DNA of 64,000 bases. Source: Alitabrizicola rongguiensis. Its GTDB lineage: Bacteria > Pseudomonadota > Alphaproteobacteria > Rhodobacterales > Rhodobacteraceae. Shown here piece by piece: positions 1-9,043 of this stretch (positions are counted from its first letter, which is position 1; each line of letters begins with the position of its first letter). Both the position numbers and the translations under genes were made by a program. Location of the stretch: contig NZ_JAKENF010000004.1 of the NCBI RefSeq assembly GCF_021491355.1, positions 124,001 through 188,000 on the forward strand, read 5' to 3'. The notes under the pieces were generated by a model. That model made no database searches. It was given only the letters and a program-made list of their open reading frames with translations, and was not told the origin of the DNA.

Positions 1-597
1 CGGGCCAGCGAGGGAGAGCGCCTGCTGCGCTCAGGCAAGTGGGATGGCTGGCATCCGACGCAGCTTCTCGGGATGCATCCAGGAGGAAAGACGGTCGGCA
101 TCATCGGCATGGGCCGGATCGGCAAGGCGGTCGCGCGGCGCTGCGCGCTCGGCCTAGGGATGAGCGTGATCTTCTATAACCGCTCGCCCGTTCCTGATCC
201 GGGCGTTCCGGCACGGCAAGTTTCCTTCGAAGAGGCGCTCGGGGCTGATGTGGTGGTGGTCACTCTGGCTGCGACGCCCGAGACAAAGCGTCTGATCGAC
301 GCGAAGGCCCTCGCGCGGATGAAGCCGAGCGCGATATTCGTCAACATCGCGCGGGGCGACATCGTCCATGAGGAAGCGCTGGTGGACGCCTTGCAGACCG
401 GAATGATCGCCGGAGCGGGACTGGATGTCTACGAGTTTGAGCCGAAGATCACGCCTGCCCTGCTGACGATGGACAACGTCACCCTCCTGCCCCATCTCGG
501 GACGGCCGCGCTGGAGGTGCGAACCTCGATGGGCCTCATGGCGGTGGACAACCTGATCGCCTTCGCCGAGGGGCGGCCGCTTCCGAACGCGGTCTGA
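1..597 (+). CDS. D-2-hydroxyacid dehydrogenase, 3' part (5' end outside window)
   Basis: The frame is open from base 1, so the gene begins outside the window. The visible 198 residues hold the NAD(P)-binding half of a D-isomer-specific 2-hydroxyacid dehydrogenase: the Rossmann motif GMGRIGKAVA, then VNIARGD (catalytic Arg), DVYEFEP (catalytic Glu) and LLPHLGTA (catalytic His). The complete Arg-Glu-His set suggests an active enzyme. Such proteins reduce glyoxylate, hydroxypyruvate or other 2-keto acids in the cytosol. The exact substrate cannot be read from this fragment. A sulfotransferase gene follows after 13 bases. Confidence 0.9.
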   Translation, partial: RASEGERLLRSGKWDGWHPTQLLGMHPGGKTVGIIGMGRIGKAVARRCALGLGMSVIFYNRSPVPDPGVPARQVSFEEALGADVVVVTLAATPETKRLIDAKALARMKPSAIFVNIARGDIVHEEALVDALQTGMIAGAGLDVYEFEPKITPALLTMDNVTLLPHLGTAALEVRTSMGLMAVDNLIAFAEGRPLPNAV

Positions 598-610
598 GGT
601 TCAGGCGGCC

Positions 611-1264
611 ATGATCATCTCGCACGGCCGCAGGTACATCTTTGTCCACATCCCCAAGACCGGCGGCACCGCCCTGACTCTGGCGCTGGAAGCGCGCGCG
701 ATGAAGGACGACATCCTGATCGGCGACACGCCGAAGGCCCGCGCCCGGCGTGGGCGGCTGAATGGAGTGAAGGCAGCCGGGCGGCTGTGGAAGCACTCCA
801 CGCTTGCCGACATTGCAGGGATGGTCAGCGATGACGATCTGGATGCCGCATTTACCCTAACTCTTGTTCGTAATCCGTGGGATCGCGCTGTCAGCTACTA
901 TCACTGGCTACGGGCGCAATCCTTTGCGCATCCCGCCGTTGGTCTGGCCAAGGTCCACGATTTCGCGGGCTTCCTCGCCCATCCGCAAACGCAGGCCAGC
1001 CTTGCCGCCTGGCCCTACGGCGCCTACATGCGCGACCCGACCGGGATGGAGCGCTGTTCCCTCTATGCCCGGCTGGAGCATCTGGACGAAGACCTCGCCC
1101 CATTCGAGGCGCATCTGGGGTTCAGGGTGACGCCCCTGCCCCGCACCAATGAAAGCGACCGCCAGCGGGACTGGCGGCCTTATTACGATGCAGCGACAGC
1201 GGACCTCCTCGCACGCCTCTGCGCCGAGGATATCGGGCGCTTCGGCTACCGCTTCGACCCTTAG
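611..1264 (+). CDS. Sulfotransferase family protein
   Basis: The 217-residue protein starts MIISHGRRYIFVHIPKTGGTA. HIPKTGGTA matches the 5'-phosphosulfate-binding loop of PAPS-dependent sulfotransferases, and LVRNPWDRAVSYY around residue 88 matches the 3'-phosphate-binding region. It would transfer sulfate from PAPS to an unknown acceptor, perhaps a surface polysaccharide or lipid. No glycan cluster lies beside it. Its stop codon overlaps the stop of the convergent fadB-type gene by 4 bases (TTAG). The PAPS donor could come from the fused sulfurylase/kinase encoded at 28.8-30.6 kb, which is an inference. Confidence 0.85.
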   Translation: MIISHGRRYIFVHIPKTGGTALTLALEARAMKDDILIGDTPKARARRGRLNGVKAAGRLWKHSTLADIAGMVSDDDLDAAFTLTLVRNPWDRAVSYYHWLRAQSFAHPAVGLAKVHDFAGFLAHPQTQASLAAWPYGAYMRDPTGMERCSLYARLEHLDEDLAPFEAHLGFRVTPLPRTNESDRQRDWRPYYDAATADLLARLCAEDIGRFGYRFDP

Positions 1265-3450
1265 GCCGCCTTGGCCGCCGGAGCGAAACGGCCGTAGAAA
1301 CTTTCGCCTTTCGCCGCCATCTCGCGCAGAAGCTCCGGTGCGGCGAAGCGGTCGCCATGGCGCGCCGTCAGCGCGTCGCAGATCTCCACGGCCCGAGCCG
1401 CACCGATGATGTCGAGCCAGCTGAACGGTCCGCCCGACCACGGTGCAAAGCCCCAGCCCAGGATCGCGCCGACATCACCCTCGCGGATGTCGGTCAGTAC
1501 ACCTTGCTCGAGCGCCCGCACTGCCTCCAAAGCCTGGATCATCAGCAGGCGATGCTCGACGTCGGTCAGCGGCGACTGGGCATCGGCGACTGGCCAGTGG
1601 GCAGCCAGCCCCTCCCAAAGCCCTTCGCGCTTGCCCGACACGTCATACGCATAGAAACCCGCATTGGCCTTGCGACCCAGCCGCCCCTCGCCCGCCATGG
1701 CGAACAGCACTTCGTCCACCGCGCCATCGGGATAGGCTTCGCCCGTGGCCGCCTTCGTCGCCTTGGCGATCTTCACGCCGAGATCAATCGAGGTTTCGTC
1801 CACCAGTTGCAGAGGGCCGAGCGGCATGCCGACCAGCTTCGCCGCATTCTCGATGAAGACCGGCTCGACCCCTTCGGCGACCATGCGGATGCCTTCGTTG
1901 ATGTAGGGGATGATGCAGCGATTGGCGTAGAAGAACCGCGCGTCGTTGACGACGATCGGCGTCTTGCGGATCTGGCGGACGAAATCGAGCGCCTTGGCCA
2001 CCGCCCGGTCGCCCGTGGCCTTGCCCCGGATGATCTCGACCAGGTTCATCTTGTCGACGGGCGAGAAGAAGTGGATGCCGATGAACTGTTCGGGCCTCTG
2101 GCTGGCCTTGGCGAGCCCAGTGATCGGCAGTGTCGAGGTGTTGGTGGCGAAGATGCAGTCCGGACCAACGACCGCCTCGACCTTGGCCGTCACCTCGGCC
2201 TTGACCTTCGGATCCTCGAACACCGCCTCCACGATCAGGTCGCAGCCGGCAAGCGCGGCATAGTCGGTGGTCGCGGTGATCCGGCCCAACATCTCGGCCT
2301 TCTTCTCGGGCGTGACCTTGCCGCGCTTCATGCCCTTGTCGAGCAGGTCGGCCGAATGGGCCTTGCCGCGGTCGGCCGCCTCTTGCGCCGCGTCGATCAG
2401 CACGACCTCGATCCCGGCATTGGCGCTGACATAGGCGATGCCCGCCCCCATCATTCCCGCGCCGATGACACCAAGTTTCTTTACCGACTGGTCCGGCACC
2501 TTCGGCCGGTTCGCGCCCTTCTCCAGCGCCTCCTTGTTGATGAAGAGTGAGCGGATCATCGCGGTCGAGGACGGGTTCAAAAGCAGGTTGGTGAACCAGC
2601 GCGCCTCGATCTTCAGTGCAGTGTCGAAGGGCACGAGCGCACCTTCGTAGACCGCCGACAGAAGCGCCTTCGCAGCCGGATAGACACCCATCGTCTTGCC
2701 CATGACCATGGCATTCGCGCCGACGAAGGTCATGAACCCCGCAGGGTGATAGGGCGCGCCGCCGGGCATCTTGTAGCCCTTGGCATCCCAGGGCTTCACC
2801 AGATCGGCATCCTTGGCGCTCAGCACCCACTCCTTCGCCTTAGCAAGAAGATCCTCTGGCGCCACGACATCGTCGATCAGGCCAGCGGCCTTGGCGGCCT
2901 TCGGGTCGGACAGCTTGCCCTCCAGAAGGAAAGGCGCCGCCATCATGGCGCCCATCTTGCGCGCCAGCCGCGTGGTGCCGCCACCACCGGGGAAGATCCC
3001 GACCAGGATCTCCGGCAGGCCGATCTTGGCCTTGGGGTTGTCTGCCGCGATGATGCGGTGGCAGGCGAGCGGCAGTTCAAGCCCGATACCAAGCGCGGTA
3101 CCCGGCAGCGCGGCAACGATCGGCTTGCCGCCCTTGAGCGTCTTGGGGTCCATCCCCGCGCGCTCGATCTTGCGCAGCACGCCGTGCATTCCCATCAGCC
3201 CGTCGAACAGCGCCTGTGCACCGCCCTCACGCATCCGGGCGATGACGTTCAGGTCCATGCCCCCGGCGAAGTCCTTCTTGGCGCTCGTGATGACGACGCC
3301 CTTCACCGCTGGATCGGCGAGTGCTGCGTCGACCAGCCGGTCGAGCAGGTTGAAGGCCTCCATCGACATGACGTTCATCGACTTGCCGGGCACGTCCCAG
3401 GTGATGACGGCAACGCCGTCGGCATCGGTGACAGAGGTGAAATCGCTCAT
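1261..3450 (-). CDS. fadB: Multifunctional 3-hydroxyacyl-CoA dehydrogenase / enoyl-CoA hydratase (FadB/FadJ type)
   Basis: This 729-residue fusion does the two middle steps of beta-oxidation. Residues 1-200 form an enoyl-CoA hydratase with both catalytic acids visible (Glu125 in GIGLELPLAC and Glu147 in LPEILVGIFPGGGG). The NAD-binding 3-hydroxyacyl-CoA dehydrogenase domain starts near residue 330 with GVIGAGMMGAGIAYVSA and contains GIHFFSPVDKMNLVEII. A dehydrogenase C-terminal domain completes it. Length fits the alpha subunit of the FAO complex. It is the last gene of the minus-strand fatty-acid cluster. Its ATG overlaps the TGA of the upstream bicupin gene, so translation is probably coupled. 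Whether it is the FadB or FadJ orthologue is not settled. Confidence 0.93.
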   Translation of the reverse strand: MSDFTSVTDADGVAVITWDVPGKSMNVMSMEAFNLLDRLVDAALADPAVKGVVITSAKKDFAGGMDLNVIARMREGGAQALFDGLMGMHGVLRKIERAGMDPKTLKGGKPIVAALPGTALGIGLELPLACHRIIAADNPKAKIGLPEILVGIFPGGGGTTRLARKMGAMMAAPFLLEGKLSDPKAAKAAGLIDDVVAPEDLLAKAKEWVLSAKDADLVKPWDAKGYKMPGGAPYHPAGFMTFVGANAMVMGKTMGVYPAAKALLSAVYEGALVPFDTALKIEARWFTNLLLNPSSTAMIRSLFINKEALEKGANRPKVPDQSVKKLGVIGAGMMGAGIAYVSANAGIEVVLIDAAQEAADRGKAHSADLLDKGMKRGKVTPEKKAEMLGRITATTDYAALAGCDLIVEAVFEDPKVKAEVTAKVEAVVGPDCIFATNTSTLPITGLAKASQRPEQFIGIHFFSPVDKMNLVEIIRGKATGDRAVAKALDFVRQIRKTPIVVNDARFFYANRCIIPYINEGIRMVAEGVEPVFIENAAKLVGMPLGPLQLVDETSIDLGVKIAKATKAATGEAYPDGAVDEVLFAMAGEGRLGRKANAGFYAYDVSGKREGLWEGLAAHWPVADAQSPLTDVEHRLLMIQALEAVRALEQGVLTDIREGDVGAILGWGFAPWSGGPFSWLDIIGAARAVEICDALTARHGDRFAAPELLREMAAKGESFYGRFAPAAKAA

Positions 3451-4421
3451 GGTCGGGGTCCTTGTGCGTGGCGGCTGCCGTCGCGGCGGAAGTAATGTCG
3501 CAAGGTGCCGTCCTTTTCGGTGATGAGATCGTGGTCGGTGTAGTGGATGCGGTCGCGTTCATGCCGCGTGCCAATGACGAGGTAGCGGACAGGCCGGTCC
3601 GAGCGGTTGTCGAGCCGATGACCGACCGCAACGCCCGCCGCCCAGCAGGTCATGTCGCCCGGAACGAGGGTGGTTTCGTGGTCCTCGACCAGCACGGCTT
3701 CGCCTTCGAGCATCAGGATCATCTCGTCCTCGGTCTCGTGCCAGTGTCGGCGGCCCGAGCGGGAACCGGGCGGCAATTCCTCGACAAAGGCGCCGAACTG
3801 GCTGATCCCGCCAAGGTCGGAGATGAGGCGATAGCGGTAAGGCCCCGGACCGGTTCCTAGGATCGGGTGCGCGGTGTCCGGATCGTCCAGCCAAGTGGCC
3901 TCAGCGGCACGAAAGACTTGCGGATGCGGGGTCGCGGGATCGAAAGGCGTGCCCCAGACCGCTGGCAGGTTCAGGAGTTCGGCTGGCAAGTCGCCCTCAC
4001 GAACCACAGTGCCGTCCGCCTCGACCAGCTGCCAGCGCGTGTCGCCATTCTTCAGCACCCGGCCAGAGTCGGGATAGCGGCAGGTGTCCCGCGCGACACG
4101 GCTTCCCTGGATCAGGTAACGCACCGGTGCATCGGAGCGGCTGGTCAGGTGATGGGCATTCGGATTGCCATGCGGCCAGCAGACCGCATCGCCCGGATGC
4201 AGGTCGGTCATGCCATTGTCGTCGCGCAGCGTGACGATGCCCTCCAGCACGTAGAGGAACTCGTCCTCGCTGTCGTGCCAGTGGCGATGCGAGGACCAGG
4301 CGCCGGGCGCGAGCGTCTCGACATAGGCACCGAACTGCGTCAGCCCGCCCGCGACCGACAGGTGCAGTGTGCTGACGCCGTTCTCGCCGCTGACGGGCGC
4401 CTTTGCCGGATCGACCTTCAC
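3447..4421 (-). CDS. Bicupin domain protein
   Basis: The 324-residue protein carries two cupin barrels. The first has HRHWHDSEDEF near residue 44 with LHPGDAVCWPHGNPNAHH. The second has RRHWHETEDEM near residue 223 with LVPGDMTCWAAG. These match the two conserved cupin motifs, whose His and Glu residues bind a metal. No predicted reaction can be assigned. It overlaps its neighbours on both sides by 4 bases (ATGA), so it is locked between the single-cupin gene and fadB. Both barrels resemble the single cupin encoded just upstream, which suggests duplication and fusion. A role in acyl-CoA metabolism is inferred only from position. Confidence 0.85.
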   Translation of the reverse strand: MKVDPAKAPVSGENGVSTLHLSVAGGLTQFGAYVETLAPGAWSSHRHWHDSEDEFLYVLEGIVTLRDDNGMTDLHPGDAVCWPHGNPNAHHLTSRSDAPVRYLIQGSRVARDTCRYPDSGRVLKNGDTRWQLVEADGTVVREGDLPAELLNLPAVWGTPFDPATPHPQVFRAAEATWLDDPDTAHPILGTGPGPYRYRLISDLGGISQFGAFVEELPPGSRSGRRHWHETEDEMILMLEGEAVLVEDHETTLVPGDMTCWAAGVAVGHRLDNRSDRPVRYLVIGTRHERDRIHYTDHDLITEKDGTLRHYFRRDGSRHAQGPRP

Positions 4422-4888
4422 CTCGGCCCCGTCCAGTCGGTGCCGTCCTTGTAGGTGAACCGCGCCTTGCCGCCGCCGATCTCGACCTTGAGATCGACAT
4501 CGGAATAGGTTGCGACCTCGGTCTTGGCCTTGGTGCCGACGACGAGGAACTTCGCCACCTTGTCAGTGCGGTTCAGGAAATGGTGCCCGTTGGTGCTGCC
4601 CGCCGGGAAGGCCGCGCAGTCGCCGGGGCGCATGACCGTCTCGCCTTCGTCCTGCACCATGACGCATTCGCCTTCGGTCACCATTACGAACTCGTCCTCG
4701 TTCAGGTGCCAGTGGCGCAGGCTGGACACCGCGCCCGGTTCCAGCATCACTAGGTTGACACCGAACTGCGTGAGCCCGCCCGCATCGCCAAGGCGAAGCG
4801 ACGACCGGCCCGCCATCATCTCGGCATAGGGAGAGGGGTAGATCGAGCCGGACTTGACCGGCACCTTAGTGAGATCGAGCTTCGGCAT
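4418..4888 (-). CDS. Single cupin domain protein
   Basis: The 156-residue protein has one cupin barrel: LRHWHLNEDEF near residue 58 and MRPGDCAAFPAGSTNGHH. Its motifs closely resemble both barrels of the downstream bicupin (shared pattern R-H-W-H-x-x-E-D-E), so the three domains look related. The end overlaps the bicupin start by 4 bases, and the start lies 3 bases after the thiolase stop. It is therefore cotranscribed with the fatty-acid enzymes. The function is unknown. Possibilities include a small oxygenase, an isomerase or a sensor. Confidence 0.85.
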   Translation of the reverse strand: MPKLDLTKVPVKSGSIYPSPYAEMMAGRSSLRLGDAGGLTQFGVNLVMLEPGAVSSLRHWHLNEDEFVMVTEGECVMVQDEGETVMRPGDCAAFPAGSTNGHHFLNRTDKVAKFLVVGTKAKTEVATYSDVDLKVEIGGGKARFTYKDGTDWTGPR

Positions 4889-4891
4889 TCC

Positions 4892-6103
4892 TCAGACCCT
4901 TTCGATGATGGTGGCCGCCCCCATTCCCGAGGCGATGCAGAGCGTGGCAAGGCCCACGCCCTTGCCCGAACGTTCCAACTCGTCAAGCAGCGTGCCGATG
5001 ATGATCGCGCCGGTCGCGCCAAGCGGGTGGCCCATGGCAATCGAACCACCGTTCACATTGACGCGGCTGGCATCCACGTCGAAGGCCTGCATGAAGCGCA
5101 GAACGACGCTGGCGAAGGCCTCGTTCACCTCGAACAGGTCGATGTCCGAAATCGACATGCCGCTGTCTTTCAGGATCTTCTCGGTCACCGGCACCGGGCC
5201 GGTCAGCATGATCGTCGGATCGGTGCCGATCTTGGCGGTCGCCCGGATGCGGGCACGCGGTTTCAGGCCATGCGCCTGCCCGAATTCCTTGCTGCCGATC
5301 AGGATCGCGGCAGCACCATCGACGATGCCCGAGGAGTTCCCGGCATGGTGGACATGCTCGACCTTAGCCAGATGCGGGTATTTCATCAGGGCGAGCTTGT
5401 CGAAGCCGGGCATGGATTCCCCCATGTCCTTGAAACTTGCCTTGAGCGCGCCAAGCGTCTGCATGTCGGTGCCGGGGCGCATGTATTCGTCATGGCTCAA
5501 GATCGTCAGGCCGTTCTGATCCTTCACCGGCACGATGGACTTCGCGAACCGGTTGTCTTTCCAGGCTTCCGCCGCCCGGCGCTGGCTTTCGACGGCGAGG
5601 CCGTCCACGTCATCGCGGCTGAAGCCATATTGCGTGGCGATGATGTCGGCCGAGATGCCCTGCGGCACGAAATAGGTCTTCATGGCCAGCGACGGATCGA
5701 CGGCAATGGCCGCCCCGTCCGAGCCCATGGCAACCCGACCCATCATCTCGACCCCGCCCGCGATATAGGCCTGTCCCGCCCCGCCCTTCACCTGGTTGGC
5801 GGCGAGGTTCACCGCCTCCATGCCAGAGGCGCAGAAGCGGTTGATCGACAGGCCAGGGATGCGTTCATCAAGGTCGGACAACAGCACCGCCGACCGCGCA
5901 AGGCAGCCGCCCTGCTCGCCCACCTGTGTGACGTTGCCCCAGATCACATCCTCGACCGCGTGCCCTTCAAGGCCGTTCCGCTCCTTCACCGCGTTCAGCA
6001 TCTTGGCCGAGAGCGAGACGGAGGTGACCTCGTGCAGGCTGCCGTCGGGCCGGCCCTTGCCGCGGGGGCTGCGGACGGCATCGTAGATGTAGGCGTCGGT
6101 CAT
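4892..6103 (-). CDS. fadA: Acetyl-CoA C-acyltransferase (thiolase)
   Basis: This 403-residue thiolase catalyses the CoA-dependent cleavage that ends each beta-oxidation round, or its reverse. The acylated nucleophile is Cys91 (INRFCASGMEAVNLA), the catalytic His is His359 (MGHPLGATGA), and the second active-site Cys is Cys389 (LCIASGMGAAT). Length and motifs are complete. Within the cluster it acts after the FadB-type protein. In related bacteria the two form a complex, which is an inference here. The gene starts 10 bases downstream of the GST-like gene. Confidence 0.93.
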   Translation of the reverse strand: MTDAYIYDAVRSPRGKGRPDGSLHEVTSVSLSAKMLNAVKERNGLEGHAVEDVIWGNVTQVGEQGGCLARSAVLLSDLDERIPGLSINRFCASGMEAVNLAANQVKGGAGQAYIAGGVEMMGRVAMGSDGAAIAVDPSLAMKTYFVPQGISADIIATQYGFSRDDVDGLAVESQRRAAEAWKDNRFAKSIVPVKDQNGLTILSHDEYMRPGTDMQTLGALKASFKDMGESMPGFDKLALMKYPHLAKVEHVHHAGNSSGIVDGAAAILIGSKEFGQAHGLKPRARIRATAKIGTDPTIMLTGPVPVTEKILKDSGMSISDIDLFEVNEAFASVVLRFMQAFDVDASRVNVNGGSIAMGHPLGATGAIIIGTLLDELERSGKGVGLATLCIASGMGAATIIERV

Positions 6104-6113
6104 TCTCGTCTCC

Positions 6114-6749
6114 TCAGGCCCGGTCGGAAGGGTTGCCGGGCATCATGTCGTAGGGGTGCTTCCAGCCCGGCAACTCAGAAATGCGGGTGAGCCAGGCGTC
6201 GACGTTCGGCCAGTCCGTGCGGGAAAAGCCGAAGGGTTCGGGATAGTAGAGGTAGGAGCAGCAGGAGAAATCCGCGATCGTCGGCCCGTCGCCAACGATC
6301 CAGTCACGCCCGGCAAGGTGGTCGTTCAGGATGCCGTAGGCGACCTTGAGCCGGCCCTGCTGGAAGGGGATCACGCCTTGGGGTCGCTTTTCCTCGGCGA
6401 GGAAGTTCGACAGGAACCGCGTGGTGCCGATCTGGCCCGACAGCTTGTGGTTGTCCCAGAAGAGCCAGCGCAGGACTTCCATCCGCTCGACCTCGCCCGC
6501 GCCATAGAAGCGGCCGGTCTTGCGGGAGATGTAATCGAGGATCACGCCGGACTGGGTGAGCTTGAGGTCGCCGTCCACGAAGACCGGCACCTCGCCCATC
6601 TCGTTGATCGCCTTGAAGGCCGGGCTGCGCGCCTCGCCGCGGAAGAAGTCGACAAAGACCGGCTCCCAGGGCGTGCCGGTGAAGGTCAGCGCCAGCGCCA
6701 CCTTGTAGGCATTGCCGCTTTCACCGAAGCAGTAGAGTTTCGCGACCAT
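6114..6749 (-). CDS. Glutathione S-transferase family protein
   Basis: The 211-residue protein has a thioredoxin-like N-terminal domain (KLYCFGESGNAYKVALAL, with a possible catalytic Ser in the ESGN stretch) and GEVPVFVDGDLKLTQSGVIL, which matches the glutathione-binding cis-Pro and Ser region. An all-helical C-terminal domain follows. It would act in the cytosol on electrophilic substrates. Its place between the small protein and the thiolase gene suggests a role tied to acyl-CoA breakdown, but no substrate can be assigned. Confidence 0.88.
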   Translation of the reverse strand: MVAKLYCFGESGNAYKVALALTFTGTPWEPVFVDFFRGEARSPAFKAINEMGEVPVFVDGDLKLTQSGVILDYISRKTGRFYGAGEVERMEVLRWLFWDNHKLSGQIGTTRFLSNFLAEEKRPQGVIPFQQGRLKVAYGILNDHLAGRDWIVGDGPTIADFSCCSYLYYPEPFGFSRTDWPNVDAWLTRISELPGWKHPYDMMPGNPSDRA

Positions 6750-6776
6750 CCGTCCCTCCCATTGGATGCCGTGGAA

Positions 6777-6835
6777 GCGGGGGTTTCACACCCCCGCACC
6801 CCCGTGGGGTACTTTTCCCAAGAAGAATAAGGGTT
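6777..6835. repeat. Hairpin-rich intergenic repeat, probable terminator or interspersed element
   Basis: A perfect 8-bp stem (6777-6784 with 6790-6797, loop TTCAC) is followed by a second short stem (ACCCC with GGGGT, 6798-6810) and then the sequence TACTTTTCCCAAGAAGAAT. A related arrangement, GGGGGTATTTGGCGAGGAGA, occurs on the minus strand at 37746-37779. From memory, such elements recur between genes in Rhodobacteraceae. It may reduce or end transcription between the small-protein gene and the GST gene. Confidence 0.5.
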
Positions 6836-6997
6836 TGTTAATCTTGAGCAGGTAGGACTGCCCTTGCGGTACAGGCTGGGGAGCCGATGACCGCCCGAGG
6901 AGAAGCCGCCCCGGCCGGAGGTCGAGGGACCGGATCGGCGTCGAAAGCGCCGTACGGCCGGGGCGCAGCTTCTCGCCCGTCATGTCGCCCGTCCCGC

Positions 6998-7210
6998 TCA
7001 TTTCTTGCGCGCGTCCAGTTCGGAGTTGAACAGGCGCAGCCGGTGGGTGAGGTTGTCCTTGTCCATCACACTGTCGAAATGCTCGAACAGGAAGGACAAG
7101 GCCTCGCCCTCTTCCAGCCCCGCTTCATCTGCAAAGCGCTTCAGCCGGCGGTAGCCGTCCTCTGTCATGGCGACCGGAAAGCGGCGGGTCAGGCGAAAGC
7201 GCTTCGGCAT
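6998..7210 (-). CDS. Small hypothetical protein of the fatty-acid cluster
   Basis: The start at 7208-7210 (MPKRFRLTRRFPVAMTEDGY) gives 70 residues and has a strong ribosome-binding site, GGAGGACCGC, directly before the ATG. The protein is charged and mostly helical, with a basic N-terminus and a central segment FADEAGLEEGEALSFLFEHF that resembles a ribbon-helix-helix or adaptor fold. I do not recognise a named family. It lies 29 bases after the acyl-CoA dehydrogenase stop and is probably cotranscribed. It could be a small DNA-binding protein, which is a guess from its composition. Confidence 0.7.
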   Translation of the reverse strand: MPKRFRLTRRFPVAMTEDGYRRLKRFADEAGLEEGEALSFLFEHFDSVMDKDNLTHRLRLFNSELDARKK

Positions 7211-7239
7211 GCGGTCCTCCCTTAGGGCATGAGCCGAGC

Positions 7240-9018
7240 CTAGAAGGTCTCGGCAGCGAGTGCCATGACCGGATCGGCTCCGGACTGGATCCGGGCAAGA
7301 TGCATCGCAGTCGCCGGAAGCTGGCGCGCCATGTAGTAGCGCCCGGTTGCGACCTTTGCCTCGTAGAAGTCCCGGTCGCCCGCGCCCGCGTCGAGCGCTG
7401 CATAGGCCGCCTTCGCCATCTTCGCCCACATCAGGCCAAGGCAGACATGGCCCATCATGTGCATGAAGTCATAGGACCCCGCGAGCGCGGTGTTGGGGTT
7501 CTTCATGCCCTCGGCCATGAAGAACATGCCGGCCGCCTGCAGGTGTTTCGAGGCGGCCTTGAGCGGGTCCAGGAAACCCGCCTTGAGCCGGGCGTCGCCC
7601 TCGTTCTCCTTCAGGAAGGCCTTCACCAGATCGAAGAAGGCCATGGTGTGCTTGCCGCCATCGGCTGCCAGCTTGCGGCCCACGAGGTCCAGCGCCTGGA
7701 TGCCGTTGGCGCCTTCGTAGATCATCGCGATCCTGGCATCACGGGCGAACTGGGACATGCCCTGTTCCTCGATATAGCCATGCCCGCCATAGACCTGCTG
7801 CGCGGCCACGGTCATCTCAAAGCCCTTGTCGGTCTGGAAGCCCTTGATGACCGGGGTGAGAAGCGAGATCAGGCCGTCAGCCTCGGCATCGTTCATGCGA
7901 TGCGCGCGGTCGATCAGCGAGGCGCCCCAGAAAGTGAAGGCGCGCGCGCCTTCGACGAAGCTTTTCTGGTCCATCAGGTTGCGGCGGATGTCGGGATGCA
8001 CGATCAGCGGATCGGCCGGGCCCGACGGATTCTCGGCGCCGGTGATTGCGCGGCCCTGCAGACGATCCTTGGCATAGGCGACGGCGTTCTGATAGGCGGC
8101 CTCCGCCACGGCATAGCCCTGCAGGCCGACACCCAGACGCGCTTCGTTCATCATGGTGAACATAGCCCGCATGCCCTTGTGCAGGTCGCCAAGCAGCCAG
8201 CCGGTCGCGCCATCATAGTTCATCACACAGGTCGCGTTGCCGTGGATGCCCATCTTCTCTTCGACTTTGCCCACCGACACCGCGTTGCGGGCACCGAGAG
8301 TGCCGTCGGCGTTGACAAGGAACTTCGGCACGATGAAGAGCGAAACGCCCTTTGTCCCCTCGCCTCCGCCTGGTGCCTTGGCAAGGACCAGATGGATGAT
8401 GTTTTCAGCCATGTCATGATCGCCGGCCGAGATGAAGATCTTCTGGCCGGTAATGAGATAGCTGCCATCCGTCTGCGGCTCGGCCTTCGTGCGCATCAGG
8501 CCGAGGTCGGTGCCGCAATGCGGTTCGGTCAGGTTCATGGTGCCTGTCCATTCGCAGGTCACCATCCTCGGCAGATAGATCGCCTTCTGTGCGTCCGTGC
8601 CGTGCGCCTGGATCGCCGAATAGGCGCCATGCGTCAGTCCCTGATACATATTGAAGGCCATATTGGCGCTGACGAACAACTCGTTCGCGGCCGTATGCAT
8701 CAGGTAGGGCAGGCCCTGACCGCCATAGGCCGGATCGCAATCAAGCGCGGTCCAGCCACCCTCACGAAGGGTGCGGAACGCCTCGGCAAAGCCCGTCGGT
8801 GTCCGGACGACGCCGTTTTCCAGCCGGCATCCTTCACGGTCGCCGACCGCGTTCAGCGGCTCGAGGAGGTCGCGTGACAGTTTTCCCGCCTCGTCCAGAA
8901 CGGCCGAGGTGAAGCCGGCATCAAGATCGCCATAGCCCGGAATACCGGATTCGGAGACCCTGAGCACCTCATGCAGCAGAAATTGCATGTCGGCTACGGG
9001 CGGGGTGAAACTGGTCAT
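7240..9018 (-). CDS. Acyl-CoA dehydrogenase (AidB/DmdC-like long form)
   Basis: The 592-residue flavoprotein is longer than a classical acyl-CoA dehydrogenase (about 380). It has the extra N-terminal segment and the extra C-terminal domain seen in AidB/DmdC-type members. [18 protein letters not shown] and [16 protein letters not shown] fit the FAD- and substrate-binding middle domain, [14 protein letters not shown] fits the FAD-binding C-terminal part, and [19 protein letters not shown] carries the likely catalytic Glu. It introduces the first double bond in acyl-CoA. The DmdC group includes 3-methylmercaptopropionyl-CoA dehydrogenases, but the fadAB context favours fatty acids. Confidence 0.9.
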   Translation of the reverse strand: MTSFTPPVADMQFLLHEVLRVSESGIPGYGDLDAGFTSAVLDEAGKLSRDLLEPLNAVGDREGCRLENGVVRTPTGFAEAFRTLREGGWTALDCDPAYGGQGLPYLMHTAANELFVSANMAFNMYQGLTHGAYSAIQAHGTDAQKAIYLPRMVTCEWTGTMNLTEPHCGTDLGLMRTKAEPQTDGSYLITGQKIFISAGDHDMAENIIHLVLAKAPGGGEGTKGVSLFIVPKFLVNADGTLGARNAVSVGKVEEKMGIHGNATCVMNYDGATGWLLGDLHKGMRAMFTMMNEARLGVGLQGYAVAEAAYQNAVAYAKDRLQGRAITGAENPSGPADPLIVHPDIRRNLMDQKSFVEGARAFTFWGASLIDRAHRMNDAEADGLISLLTPVIKGFQTDKGFEMTVAAQQVYGGHGYIEEQGMSQFARDARIAMIYEGANGIQALDLVGRKLAADGGKHTMAFFDLVKAFLKENEGDARLKAGFLDPLKAASKHLQAAGMFFMAEGMKNPNTALAGSYDFMHMMGHVCLGLMWAKMAKAAYAALDAGAGDRDFYEAKVATGRYYMARQLPATAMHLARIQSGADPVMALAAETF

Positions 9019-9043
9019 GCGGTCCTCCTTGGCATGGGCGGGC

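Noticed and set aside
6786..7001. 71-codon minus-strand frame directly after the small protein gene, overlapping its stop by ATGA
   Set aside because: The C-terminal part lies in the hairpin repeat, no family is visible and no ribosome-binding site stands out. A coupled small protein cannot be excluded.
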